A stretch of 64,000 nt of DNA from Epiperipatus broadwayi (lineage: Eukaryota; Onychophora; Udeonychophora; Euonychophora; Peripatidae). Below, in pieces: positions 36,339-47,782 of the stretch. Numbering within the stretch: the first letter of the stretch is position 1; each line of letters opens with the position of its first letter. Location: NCBI GenBank assembly GCA_028023455.1, contig JAQFVV010000549.1, forward strand, positions 124,001-188,000, in the 5' to 3' direction. A model generated the notes under the pieces. The model did not search any database, was not told the DNA's origin, and saw nothing but the letters and a program-made list of their open reading frames with translations. A program made the position numbers and the translations under genes.

Positions 36339-37673
36339 CGTAATGTCCACTACGTTATTTAGTGTTTTAATTAAATGAGTTAACTACTCGTACTCAGTGA
36401 CCAAATTACATCCTATCTATTAAATTTGTTTCGTCATACAATTCAGTAAGATTTAATGGACACAATTATTTTTCCTGGTCACACAACACTCTTTTAACTA
36501 ATGTAGCTAGTAAAATAATGGGGATCAAGTAAGCCAGCTTTTAATTTATTTGAAAGGCGCCAGAGTTCTATATCAGAACCCACTGGCAAAAATCCCTTTT
36601 TTTTATTTATTTAGCTACGACGACATTTTGGAATCTCTGGAGGATTGTGTTTCAGTACAATGTTGGCAATTTATTTGAATTATAATAATGTCTAAATTGT
36701 AATGAATTTAGAACTATAAGAATTAATAACAACATAAGTTATATTTTACTTTATTAGTATGAAACAAAACATTAATATGATCGAGAGAATAAAATATAAA
36801 AGACAATCAAAATATAAAACTACAGCTAACATTTGTTTCTTCTATTCATATGACTCGTGGTGACAGTTCATCATGCTTAAGAGTTCAAGAAAGTGATCAC
36901 TAATTTTTTTTGATTTAATAAAGTTACTTACCGGTAAGTTTGAATGTTAACGTGCAGGATTTTTAATGTTGACCATGCATGGATTTCTTTAGAAATGGAT
37001 CTGCGGTCCAGTATTCCGGTGATCTTTAAGTTTTTGTGGTTAAAATCTAGTAGGAGATAGCTTCTTCACTCAGGTAGTTTGCAACACAGGTACAAAGCAA
37101 CTCCAGCAAATGAACTGCTACTACTCGCACATCTTAATATTTCAGTCTATTAGTAACAGTAGTTTGGCCCACTTTCATAATTTCTTCACATTTATTTTTA
37201 TTTTTACTGATCTCTGCAGGAAGAACGATCCAAGAAGAACCCTCTGCACCAACTGTTATTCCTTTTGTTCTCTTTATTTTTTTTCTCTCTGTGCAACTCC
37301 TATTGACACCTGCCAATGTGTACCAAATTTAAAAGAATTCAGCTCACAAAGTCTTCTTTTTCTTTTCTTGATCGCCATCTTTAATTACCTAAAGAATGTT
37401 ATCACTTTGTTTCCATGCTGCTGATGACCTTGCGATAATGGTTTATTTTAAATTTAACAAATACAAAGTAAGTTTCTCTTTGATTTTTATTATACTTTCC
37501 ACATTCATTCTCTCTTTTTAATTTCATTAAACACACATAAAAAAAACATATACACTCACGTTGTTTAAATGAATAGATCAAATATATTTATATAAATATA
37601 TTTTTCGTTAGGAATTTATCAATTCAACTTTTAAATTGCCAACGCTATTTGTACTAGGATAAAATACAGTACA
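36339..37673 (-). repeat. 5' LTR
   Basis: In element sense it runs from TGTACTGTATTTTATCC at 37673 to GGACATTA near 36340. It holds the ACTTACCGGTAAGT palindrome at 36926-36939, a strong 5' splice-site match on either strand. The 104- and 60-codon frames inside it are not genes. Confidence 0.9.
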
Positions 37674-39252
37674 ATATATAGAAAACCTCATAACAGATTT
37701 AATATTTAGATTACATCTGCTGATGATTTTTTTATATAATTACTTTTTAATTAAGAAAGAATTTTTTATATCATTTAAAAAAGTTGAATGTGTATAATAC
37801 AATTTTTATTTATATGGTGACCTATATTTTATTGATGCAATAATAGAGTGAATTTGAGAAATGAATTTTTCATTACAATTTCTAATTCAAACTGTCACTC
37901 TTTTCTTGTTCTGATTGTTGTAAATCTTATATTAATGACTAATATCTACTAGCAGGATTTGAAGAATATTATATTTAAAAAAGCAATATTGTTGCAGTCA
38001 ATCTGATTCTGTTTTTTCCTGCATAATTCATGTTTTAAGTATCAAAAAAATAATGTAAAATATTTAGTTTATATATTCTCTCTCTTTCTTTATATACATA
38101 TATAAAAGTTATGTCTTGTCAATTAATGTTAAGTGAATATAAAGAAGTTTTAGTTAAAATACTATTAAAATTCACTTTTAAACTTTATCATTAATTGAGC
38201 ATTGCAAGTCTACTTGAATAGAAACTGAGTTATTATGTCTGATGTGATCTCAGTTGGTCTCCTGAGCAGTGAGCAGTTGATGATATCAGGTTTGGTTTAC
38301 AGAAATACATCCTGCAAAGGATTAATTAATTTTTCATCAAATATTGCCATATATATAAGTCTATAAGTTTCTAAAGCTTTCTACAAAGAACATAAAGAAA
38401 AATTAATAGTAGTAGATTTTATGTGGGTTTTCTTTTTCTAATATAATATGGTAGATAATAATTTTTGCATTGTAGGGATTATTCAGATTAAAATGATAAA
38501 TTATCATTTAAAAGTAAGTCAACATTAAATAATATTTTATACAAATGTTATGGTTTTGAAAAATGTATACAAATTAAATATACATTTTATAAATATTTAA
38601 TTCTAGAAAATAAAATATTGGAGAAATGTAAAGAATCTTCCAATTATAATATCCTGTTTTTATCATTTATTCATTATCAATAAATGAATAACACTAATAG
38701 CACTATATTATAACGAAAGATTAGGAAATAATCTCTGCATTAAAGTCATGCGGTATAAGGAAACTTCAGCCTTTTATTTAAACCCCTATACGTATAATGT
38801 TACACAATAATAATTAAATGCATAGCAGTGGTAGTCTTATAAAGCAATATTATGAAAGTAAATACATAGTGCATTAATATTTTATTTATTTTACTAATAG
38901 TTAGCTTAAAATTATTTTAATTTTAAAAAATATATATATTCTTTTAGATGTTATTATAATTGCTAATTTTTATTTTTTTAAATGTTTTTATTATTTATTT
39001 TTCAAAAGAATTAACAATTACAATTACATTTAAAAGAAACTTGTTTTAATTACTAGCTAAATAACACATTAATGCTTTTAATTGCTTATACTAATTATAA
39101 GTTTAAAAGCTATTTATTATATAAATATACTTTAACTGTACTGTATTTAAAAATAAATATATGTTTATTATAGAATGCCCGAAGGATATAGCATATTTTC
39201 AGCATTTAATATAAGGTATTTCAGACAATTTTATATCAAAAGCACTAAACAT

Positions 39253-39341
39253 GTCAAGCATCGGTGGCCGAGTGGTCAGCACAGCTGCGTTATAGGCAGA
39301 TGTTCCGGGTTCGCTTCCCGGCTGATGCTTTCACACATGAA
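39253..39341 (+). mobile_element. tRNA-derived SINE, copy 1
   Basis: The tRNA-like part (about 39258-39328) has acceptor GCATCGG/CTGATGC, A box TGGCCGAGTGGTCAGC, anticodon-like stem CTGC/GCAG, T stem CCGGG/CCCGG, and B box GGTTCGCTTCC. A short A-ending tail follows. The flanks AAAAGCACTAAACAT (39238-39252) and AAAAGCATTAAACAT (39342-39356) form a target duplication with one difference. It is too short and too repeated to be called a functional tRNA. Confidence 0.75.
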
Positions 39342-39436
39342 AAAAGCATTAAACATAATGCTATGTATTCAACGTAAATATTTGACAATGTATAATAGCT
39401 TAATAAAGTTTGGAAATGTAGAAATTCTGAAAATAG

Positions 39437-39535
39437 ATAAATGGGCGAGAGGTCAGCGCGACTGCCTTACAAGCAGTTTCCCGGGTTGCGGGTTCGCGTC
39501 CCGGCCGATGCTATGATACTTGAAAAAAAAAAAGA
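39437..39535 (+). mobile_element. tRNA-derived SINE, copy 2
   Basis: Same family as 39253. It has GGCGAGAGGTCAGC, a perfect 5-bp stem ACTGC/GCAGT around CTTACAA, B box GGTTCGCGTCC, GATGCTATGATACTTG, and an A-rich tail. The 5' end is shortened. Confidence 0.7.
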
Positions 39536-40314
39536 AAGATAGTCAATATGCATTTCTGCCTCAAGTTTGAGCGTATTTTATCAAAAAAAAAAAAAATTAA
39601 TAAAATAGTGAATGTATATAAATTAGAATCAATGCCTTTGTAGTGAATTACCATCAAACAGTTAGTTATCATTATAAAGTATTGTAATATTAATATACAA
39701 AATCCCTTACAGTTTAGTTTGTATATAGTATACAAAATAACCACTAGGAGACTATATATTATTATTGTTTTACTGTTTTTCTTAAGAAAACTACAGCGAA
39801 AAAACAAAAATTAGCATATTAAACAATAACTATTTATTACATAAACTTTATTTTATTTTTATAACTCATGTAATTAATGTTAATATATATATAATTTAAT
39901 TTATAAATTAAGCAGCAAATCTTACATTTATGTTATTGATTTAACTTCAAATATTTTATTCCTACTCTAAATTTATCTACATTTGCATATCTATATTACT
40001 TTGCAGAAATATAATCTACATCTAATATAACAATTGCCTAATCCAGAGTAAATACATATTATATTATCGACAAACATATCCAATTCAATTCAAGATTTAT
40101 AATCATATGACAATTATATAATTGTACTTACAAAGACAACTTTATGATTATCTGCAATCATTTTTTAGTAGAATAAAAAAAGGAGGAGGTCAAACTCATT
40201 TTTATATCACTTCTCTAGTAATAAAAGTTGCTTCAAATTAAATCATGATTTTATTTCAATTAGTGAATTATTTATTATTCAGCTAACTGCTCTAAAGTGT
40301 CAAAAGATTTTGGT

Positions 40315-40455
40315 ACTTTCAACTTATGCCCCATGTGGCCGCAAGAGGCGCTGTTTCTGTGCCATCACAGAAATATTCAGAGTAGGGGGTCAAAAGCAGT
40401 GATGCAAGTTCAGGCCGCTAGGCGGCGCTGTTCCCCATGTGTATGCACAGGAAGA
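40315..40455. repeat. GC-rich short repeat with two GGCGCTGTT modules
   Basis: GCCGCAAGAGGCGCTGTT (about 40338) and GCCGCTAGGCGGCGCTGTT (about 40411) are related modules about 75 bp apart. They resemble the GCACCATCTAGGTAGC stretch at 53661-53685. No frame is convincing. The origin is unknown. Confidence 0.5.
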
Positions 40456-41133
40456 TTTCTTTATTATATAACTAAAAATTACTAAATAGCCATTTAATAA
40501 TCAATATTGAATGGATTACCTGGATTAAGTATGGGCAATATCTGAAAAGAAATCTTATTTTCTTGGAAAAAATCCCGCTATCTGAAATCTCTTCTAACAT
40601 AATCATTGTTTGAATTTCAAATGCTTCATAAGAACATGAACTAAATACTACACACTGCAATTTTTTATTAGAAATTATATATTCATTTATTTATTTAAAA
40701 TTATTAATAAATAATTATGATCATTTTAACTTCAGAAAAAAAGCAAAGGCAAACAAGAATCAAAGCTATCAGAGAAGACTAGTTTAGTCAAAGCATATTC
40801 CATAATATTTACATTTTGCCATTGTTTTGTATTGAGTGTTTAAAATAAAATGATGAAAATTTAGAAGCATTATCAATTGTATTTGGAAAAAGTTTTGCAA
40901 TAATTATACAAACTAATCTGTGTATCATAAATATATACACAAAAATCATATACTAGTTTTTTGTTTGTTTGATATCTTGCAGTACCATCTTCAATTTTTT
41001 CTGTGGCAAACTTTTCTTTTTGAAAAATGAAAACCTAAATTATCCTCTGAATAAAAGCAGTCAATATTATATATTTCAGAGAATCTGTCATGAAACAATG
41101 CTCAAAGGTCTCCTAAAATTGGCATTGTGTTTT

Positions 41134-41235
41134 TTTTCTCATGTGTCATAGCATCAGTTGGGAAGTGAACCTGCTATCCCAGGACAACTGCTTGTAAAGT
41201 AGTTGTCACTGACCTCTCGACCACCAATGCTTGAC
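41134..41235 (-). mobile_element. tRNA-derived SINE, copy 3
   Basis: Minus-strand member of the 39253 family: GCATTGGTGGTCGAGAGGTC, CTTTACAAGCAGTTGTC, B-box-like GGTTCACTTCC, GATGCTATGACACATG, then an A-rich tail. TTGGCATTGTGTTTT flanks it exactly at 41119-41133 and 41236-41250 (15-bp target duplication). Confidence 0.85.
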
Positions 41236-41540
41236 TTGGCATTGTGTTTTCAGAATATTACAGAGCATTTTTAAATTATTTTTTCTATTGCATTTATGTT
41301 ACCATTTTCAAAGATTCATATCTCTTTTTCATATAATAAATTTGGAAGAATAAATAACTAATTTAACTCACTATAATAAATACTCATCTATGGTGCTGTA
41401 ACATTGGAGTCTGTATTTTATCTAATTTTCAACTGATTGTATCCGAGATGAAAATGTCTATGATTGATAAAGCATCTGACTTTTAAATATTAATTATAGT
41501 AGGTTGCATATAAAACATTAATGGAACAATGGTATTTAAT

Positions 41541-41775
41541 TTGTCTTCCAGTGTGCCAGTCAAAATCGTGTATTCATTCAACAAGACCAATAATCCAAGC
41601 AAAAGTACCTTGAATCCAACCTTGCACAAGATACATATGTCAGGTACAAGGATGAATCCTAACCTATTTGCCTAAACTATTGCCTCTCTGACTAATGGAT
41701 AACGTTTGTGATGACACTAGCAGTACTTGGTTTTATTCCATCCCAGCTGGAGGTCATGGTTCACATAGAGACTCA
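41541..41775 (-). repeat. SINE-like repeat, copy 1 (partner at 56013)
   Basis: It shares ordered blocks with 56013-56235: GTGCCAGTCAAAA against GTGCCGGTCAAAA, ATGTCAGGTACAAGGATGAAT against TAGGTCAGGGACCAGCCTGAAT, and CTAATGGATAAC. On the minus strand GTTATCCATTAG precedes a B-box-like GGTTAGGATTCATCC. Diverged, no tail visible. Confidence 0.5.
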
Positions 41776-43559
41776 AAATAATAATAATGGGTTTTAATGG
41801 ATTCTGACGATTGCAGAATGGTACAGATATGATCCGATCAATTACTAATGGTTTGAACCATATTAATTATAATTCTTTATGGCAACATTACAAAGAAGTG
41901 AATTTAAATCAAAGAAATATTTAAATAAATAGAGTAATTAACCTTAGAGATTGGGAGTGATGACAAACTAAGCTTATTTAAATGACAATATTATAGGAAT
42001 TTATTAAAGAATTTAGTACAAAATAGGTAGACTTTGTTTATACAACTTGGTTATTTTCTTTAATTCGTTTTGATGTGGCTTTGACAAACAATATAAAAGT
42101 TTGTTAATTGGTCGGCCAAAAACCAAGTAGCAATAAAATAAGATATTACAAATAAATTTGTTTTATATATATATTACAAAATATGAAAGATGGGCATTTA
42201 AAACACTATTACATTTAAAATCATTTGTATATAATGAGTGTGGGAAGCAAAATAGTTCTTAAATAAATAATTGACAATTATACAGTCAGATTTAAATAAT
42301 TACAAAATTTGTTTGTAAAGGACATGCCATCATGGCAGAGAGCATTTCAGGTTTGCTAAATAAAGATATAAAATGATGAAGAAGGCAGTATGCTATTATA
42401 GATTACAACAAAAGAAATGAGGTCTGCTATGAACCTCTGGGTGACTTTTCTAAAGAAGTTCCTGAATGTACAGGGGATAAGAGAAATGTTAGCCCTCCAG
42501 CCAAAGCATGTCTCTAAATAATCATAATAATATTTTGATGTGCATACACATCTTAATAGCAATGCTCAAAAAGATCCCTTGGTATGAACGATGTCTACTT
42601 TGAGGGAGTGTAAAAGGTTGGACTGGTCAGATTCTGAAGGTCCTAAGAGGTTGGTAGCAAAGCAAGAATAGCAATAATAAAGAAATGGTTGTAACTATAA
42701 ATACACAATGCCTTAGACATATATAGATAGATAGTGTATCATTAACAAAATAATAAATCCTGATTAAAATCATTGGTTCCCTGATATAATGTAAAGTCCC
42801 AGAAACGTTAGGTCATTAATGAATGAATGAATAGTAAATTATATTACAAAAAGAAAGGCAAGAATTAAAACTAAAATATAAAATTGTTTTCCCCACTCAT
42901 CACGGAAGATTACAAAATAGGACTTGTCTTTAATTAATATAGATGGGCATTAAATATCAAACTAATAAATTGTAAACCATAATTTTAATATTTTCTGACA
43001 AATAAAATATATGTATGAAATATATATATACTGATAAAATTCTATGATAAATTTTACTTAATTGATTCACTAAAATTATTTATTCTTTCAGAAATAATTA
43101 CAGGGCTATTTTAAATTGGAGGTAATAGTAAGATACTTTTAAAATAATTTCAATCATTCAAATAAATATATATATGAGGTACAAAACTAAATGAGCTTTC
43201 TATTAATTAATTTACGGAAAGAAGTCTTCTTGTAATGATTTTTAAATTAAAAAAAATAACAGGGGGAGGATTTAAAGTTAATAGCTCATTGAATTTTGTA
43301 GTTGGCCATTTCAGTAAGTCGATTAATCTAAACAAACCGACAAAAAAATTAATTTAATTTGCCGCATCAAAATAATGTAAGATTTTATAAGAATTGATAT
43401 TTTAAATTGAATAAATTTAGAAGATGCATTTTAAACCAAGCTGTATAAACATTACACAGATATATAAAATATAAATTAATATAGATTTTGAAAACAAGTA
43501 AAATAAAATCAATGGCTTGCTGCGAATTGGACGTTACCTCATAATCAATCAGTTAATAC

Positions 43560-43862
43560 AGGTAGTTAATGCAGTCAGATCATTTCAGGCTTCCTCAACA
43601 CAGACAGTCTCTGGCTAGATGTTTAAAGCACTGGAAAAGCATGGATGGGCTGGTGGAACAGACCTCTGAGAAGCAAATGACCGATCTTTTCACCCCGTCA
43701 TTTCTTTTGGCACGATATATATATATAGATTAATCACTTCTCTTCAGTAAACTCAATCATCCTCCACCAATTGTAACTGCTCTCTGCAGTTCTGTGAGGT
43801 TGGTGCCACTTTGGAGGGAAAATCCCTAACTCTGCATGAACATGCCCCAAGGGTTGATTTGC
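43560..43862. other. GC-richer island, unassigned
   Basis: Base composition rises well above the flanks. On the minus strand, TTTTTTTAATTAG at 43862 is an acceptable splice acceptor followed by a 42-codon open frame to TGA at 43734. A second minus frame and one plus frame are also open, so coding is not established. It could be an isolated terminal exon, a 3' untranslated region or an old repeat. Confidence 0.3.
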
Positions 43863-44299
43863 TAATTAAAAAAACAACAACAACAAGCATATTAAGTTTA
43901 TCAGTCATTGTACTAACAAAATCTATTTAATTATGGTTTAGATTAACAAAATGTAGATTTTATTCAGAAAAATTTGATACAATGACTTTCAAACATATTT
44001 AGTATAAACTTTTACAAAATATTTCTTAAAAATATTACATTGTTTAAATAATTGATTCTCAAGTGTACATTGATTAAAAGATAAATATAAAATGTTACCA
44101 ACTGATTTATTGAAGAAAATGAACTTTAATAAAGAATTTGAAATATTTGTAACATTTTATAGATATCTAGGATTCAATTCAATTTGATAAAATAAACACA
44201 ATATACATTTTTACAAATATAAAATAAATAAACTAATATAAAAAGGTTAGTTTTAATTATAAAATAAGATTAATGAAATATAAAAGATTATAATATTGA

Positions 44300-44520
44300 T
44301 TAAAATATACTACCACCTATTAAGAGATGGGTGTCAGTTAATAAAGATTGGGTTCAAACCCAGACTAGTGCTGATGACATTGGCACTAGGTGAAGCAGGA
44401 ATATGTACTACATTTCCAGCTTCACCAGGTTGCTTAAATATCACATGATTTCCTGAGAAACTAAGGACAATGAAGCTGTGAGCAACACTATATATTGTTC
44501 CAAGCTCAGCTCACATCTAA
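44300..44520 (+). repeat. Possible SINE-like repeat with B-box match
   Basis: GGGTTCAAACCC at about 44350 matches a Pol III B box, and a GC-richer segment with inverted GCACTAG/CTAGTGC follows. The A box is weak and no target duplication was found. Confidence 0.3.
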
Positions 44521-45886
44521 TGTATATAGCATATAAGAGTTCAGATTTTGTTGATAAACATTGACTAGAATAGAGTATGCATTGTTTATTGAATTACAAA
44601 TACACAGTGCTTTTCAACACACACATATATAACATAATTCCTTTTATATGTATAGAATGCATATACAAATCAAAATTACAGTATACACCAAATTTTAAAA
44701 AATAATCATATAGTTATCAATAATAAACTGAGGGGACACACATATATTTTACTGAATGTATGTCCATTTATACATTCATTGAAATAATAAGAATAAGAAA
44801 CAAAAATGGCTGTATTTTTATTTTTATAATAAAATGGCAAAATGTCTCACTTTGATTGTTATAAATATGCTCAGAGTGATATTCTTTTTTTTTTCAATAT
44901 TTTCCACTTATAGATACATAATAGTAGTGTGTTGTTATCAAGAAAGTAGGATCTTTTTAATTTTTTTGATGTTTTTAAATATCAATGTGTTATAAAATTT
45001 TAAAAAACTTTTATTTTCATTATGCTCAGAATATATTTTATTATTCAAAGCAGTCCTTAATATATTTATGATATATTAATATTTTTTCATTTGCATTTTA
45101 AATACAAATTTAAATTTAAAAAAAATTCCCTCCTTTCCTAATGTTATTCTATTCTGCCATGCATTTAATGATAAAAATGTCTCTTGTCATTATGATTTTT
45201 TTTTTTCAAGTTCAAATAAGAATGTTTCGAATTTTTCCATTTGCAAATACATATTGTCTCTGCACATGAAATTCAGAAATGTTTTCAACATAAACCAAAG
45301 AAATTTTATTAATATATATAATTGTGCATAGTGTTTTAAAATGGAAAAATGATTATTTGAATATAATAAAATTTATTTACAAATTTTACTTTTTAAAAAA
45401 ATGTAATTTCATACAGCACTCGTAGAAAGAAAAATGGCAACCTGAATATCATACAATTTTTTAAATTTTAATGGGTTTTTTTTTGTTTATTTATATTTTT
45501 GTTTGTTTGTTTGTTTATACTTTTTTGGATAGTGTATAAGTGACATCATGTAGTTAGATATACCATAGTTCACAGATCCACTTCATATGATTATTTTAAA
45601 ATATTTAAAAACATCATCAGTAATATATAGTTTGGTGTATTTTTCTATAAAATTTATCCAGTTTTACATAGGATTTTATTAGATTTTGGAGATTTGATTT
45701 TATTCTGCACTATGCAAAAATATTTTCAAGACAAAGTAATGACAAAAAAAAAAATAATAAAATTTAATAAATATCAAAATCTGATATGATTTTTCAATAG
45801 TCATTAATAAATCAATAATTTGAAAATTTGTAATGAAGTGGATAATTAATGATAAGTTTATCTAATTTATATTGTTTTTTAAATTT

Positions 45887-45950
45887 TTTTTTTTTTTTCC
45901 CCCCCCCCCCCCCTCCCCCCTTGGGTCCTTTTCTGGGGGGGGGGGGAATA
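45887..45950. repeat. T-run, C-run and G-run low-complexity tract
   Basis: About 15 T pass into about 20 C with one T, then TTGGGTCCTTTTCT, then 12 G. The C and G runs can pair as a hairpin. The abrupt composition suggests a slippage-prone tract or a consensus error. Confidence 0.8.
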
Positions 45951-47468
45951 GATTTAAAAACCAACTCAAGCAAAGCTTTTTTCTAAAAGTTAATTGTTAG
46001 AAGAAGATTAGAATAATGTTTACAATATAAAATATAAGTAAATGTTGAGAAAGAATATAAAATTGTTTTTATTAAAATTAAATGATTTTAAGTATAGATA
46101 TAGTTTCATTGTATAATATATTTTTAAAAAAAACTGTAATTTTGAACAAAATAATTATTTTATTGAAGATTATATTATGATTAAACATTAATTGACCATG
46201 TTAAGTAATAACTTCATCTGATAGCTTTAATTTAACTGCATTCTTGTGTAAAATTTACAAAACATTGGAAAATATTATAGTATATAAGATATAAAGGGAT
46301 GGGAAAGAATGACTTTAGTATGCATTATGAATTGCGGCACCAAATTGAAATAGTATAAAAGAGCAAAGAGCTTCATTAACAAATACACACCACAGATAAA
46401 ATCTAAATTGAAATAGAACCTACAATGATAGTAATATAATCTTTATTATATTCCACATATATGATGAACTAATTGTAATGGTACAAAAGGCTTAAAGCTT
46501 CAGGTTTGCAAATGCACAAATTATGATAATATGAAAATAAAGAAACCAAAGTGAAATAGTATGGAACTAGGAATGAAAGAGAATGGGTTAGTTGTTTAAA
46601 TCCCATATAAAGGATTCCTAATTTAAATGCCCTTTAAATTTTATATATCTACATTATCATTACAGTATTATAATATTTTAATTATATAAAAAACGAATAA
46701 AGAACAAGAAACTTTCTCAGTTGTGTGTCCAACTTTATTGGCAATTGATATATTAATAAGCTAGCTTTTGAAATATAACTATATAAATCAAACTCACATC
46801 ATAGACAAAAAGAATGTATTCAACCTTATTATTTCTCTCAATACTTTACTAACTTGCTCTCAGGGTTTAGCATTAAAAAAAGAACTAAATGAGACATGAT
46901 TACTTGCCAAAAGATAAAGTGGAAACAAAAGGAATATTTTATTGAATATAATTTATACTTGCAAACAATTAAATATAAATAATTTATTAGTATTTCCAAA
47001 ATTGCTAATGTTAACCAGTGCAGCCATTTATTGATGTTTGTGCAAATAATCATTAGCATTTGTATATTATCAAGATAAAAAAAATTAAATGAACAAAGTC
47101 AAATATTGTACTGTGTCCCAAGTGTATTGATAAGTGATTTTAAAAAATCACAAAGTCATTTTAAGTAAAACATGTGGTATATCTTTTATTTATGATGTAT
47201 ATGTTCTCTTTTCTTTTAAGAATGGCAAAAACAATAAAATAAGAAAGCATAATATCCATTTTTATATGTTTCTCACTTGATTTTATGACAATCATATTGA
47301 TAACATTTGTTCATAATATATTTATCAAGTTACATTTGTGTCTGAATGAAGATCATTTTACTCCTTAAGAATAAATAAGATGCAATAATAAAAATAATAT
47401 TAATATCATTTGCTAATATCAAATGGCTTGAAATTAGAGATATGTTATTTAAGATAGGATCATACTAA

Positions 47469-47782
47469 TAAAAAATAGAGTCATGTATCACATGACTCCA
47501 CTTCTTTTTTAAGCTTGCAGGATATAAACAAAGAGCTTTTCTAATTGCTCAACAAGCTTTGAGATAAATGCTTAGCAAAAGAAAGCATTTAAAATATTTC
47601 TATCTACAAACCACCCCACATCCCCTGACCAAACTACCTAGTGCCTCTCTGAAGAATGCCAAAAGCATGAAACCATTGGTCAGAGAATGGGGCTGTGATT
47701 TTCAGATAGAGATATTGTAAATGTTTTCTCTTGCTAATCATTTATCTCAAAGCTTGTTGAGCAATTAGCAAAGCTCTTTGTT
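47469..47782. mobile_element. MITE-like element, 314 bp, 14-bp target duplication
   Basis: TAGGATCATACTAA occurs at 47455-47468 and at 47783-47796. Inside, AAACAAAGAGCTTTTCTAAT (from 47526) mirrors the right end over about 80 bp. The left 57 bp outside the inverted repeat contain a perfect small hairpin, GAGTCATGT-ATC-ACATGACTC (47478-47498). No transposase is encoded. Confidence 0.75.

Larger units (their letters stand above)
31462..37673 (-). mobile_element. Ty3/gypsy-type LTR retrotransposon, broken, without visible gag
   Basis: Two direct LTRs (31462-32782 and 36339-37673) bracket 3556 bp with pol on the minus strand in the order protease, RT, RNase H, integrase, which is the Ty3/gypsy order. 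The LTR ends read TG...CA in element sense, and ATAT flanks both sides as a possible 4-bp target duplication in AT-rich DNA. LTRs differ at few positions by eye, while pol has several frameshifts and stops. Only about 240 bp separate the 5' LTR from protease, which leaves no room for gag. The sequence after the 5' LTR (TGCCACCCAACTCGAGGC) vaguely resembles a tRNA-primer site but lacks an initial TGG. Confidence 0.9.

Noticed and set aside
37110-37424. 104-codon plus frame in the LTR
   Set aside because: It lies in the LTR antisense to the element, and the other LTR does not keep it intact.
39258-39328. Functional tRNA gene
   Set aside because: Cloverleaf pairing is good, but the D stem is imperfect, related copies exist nearby, and a target duplication and A-rich tail mark it as a SINE.
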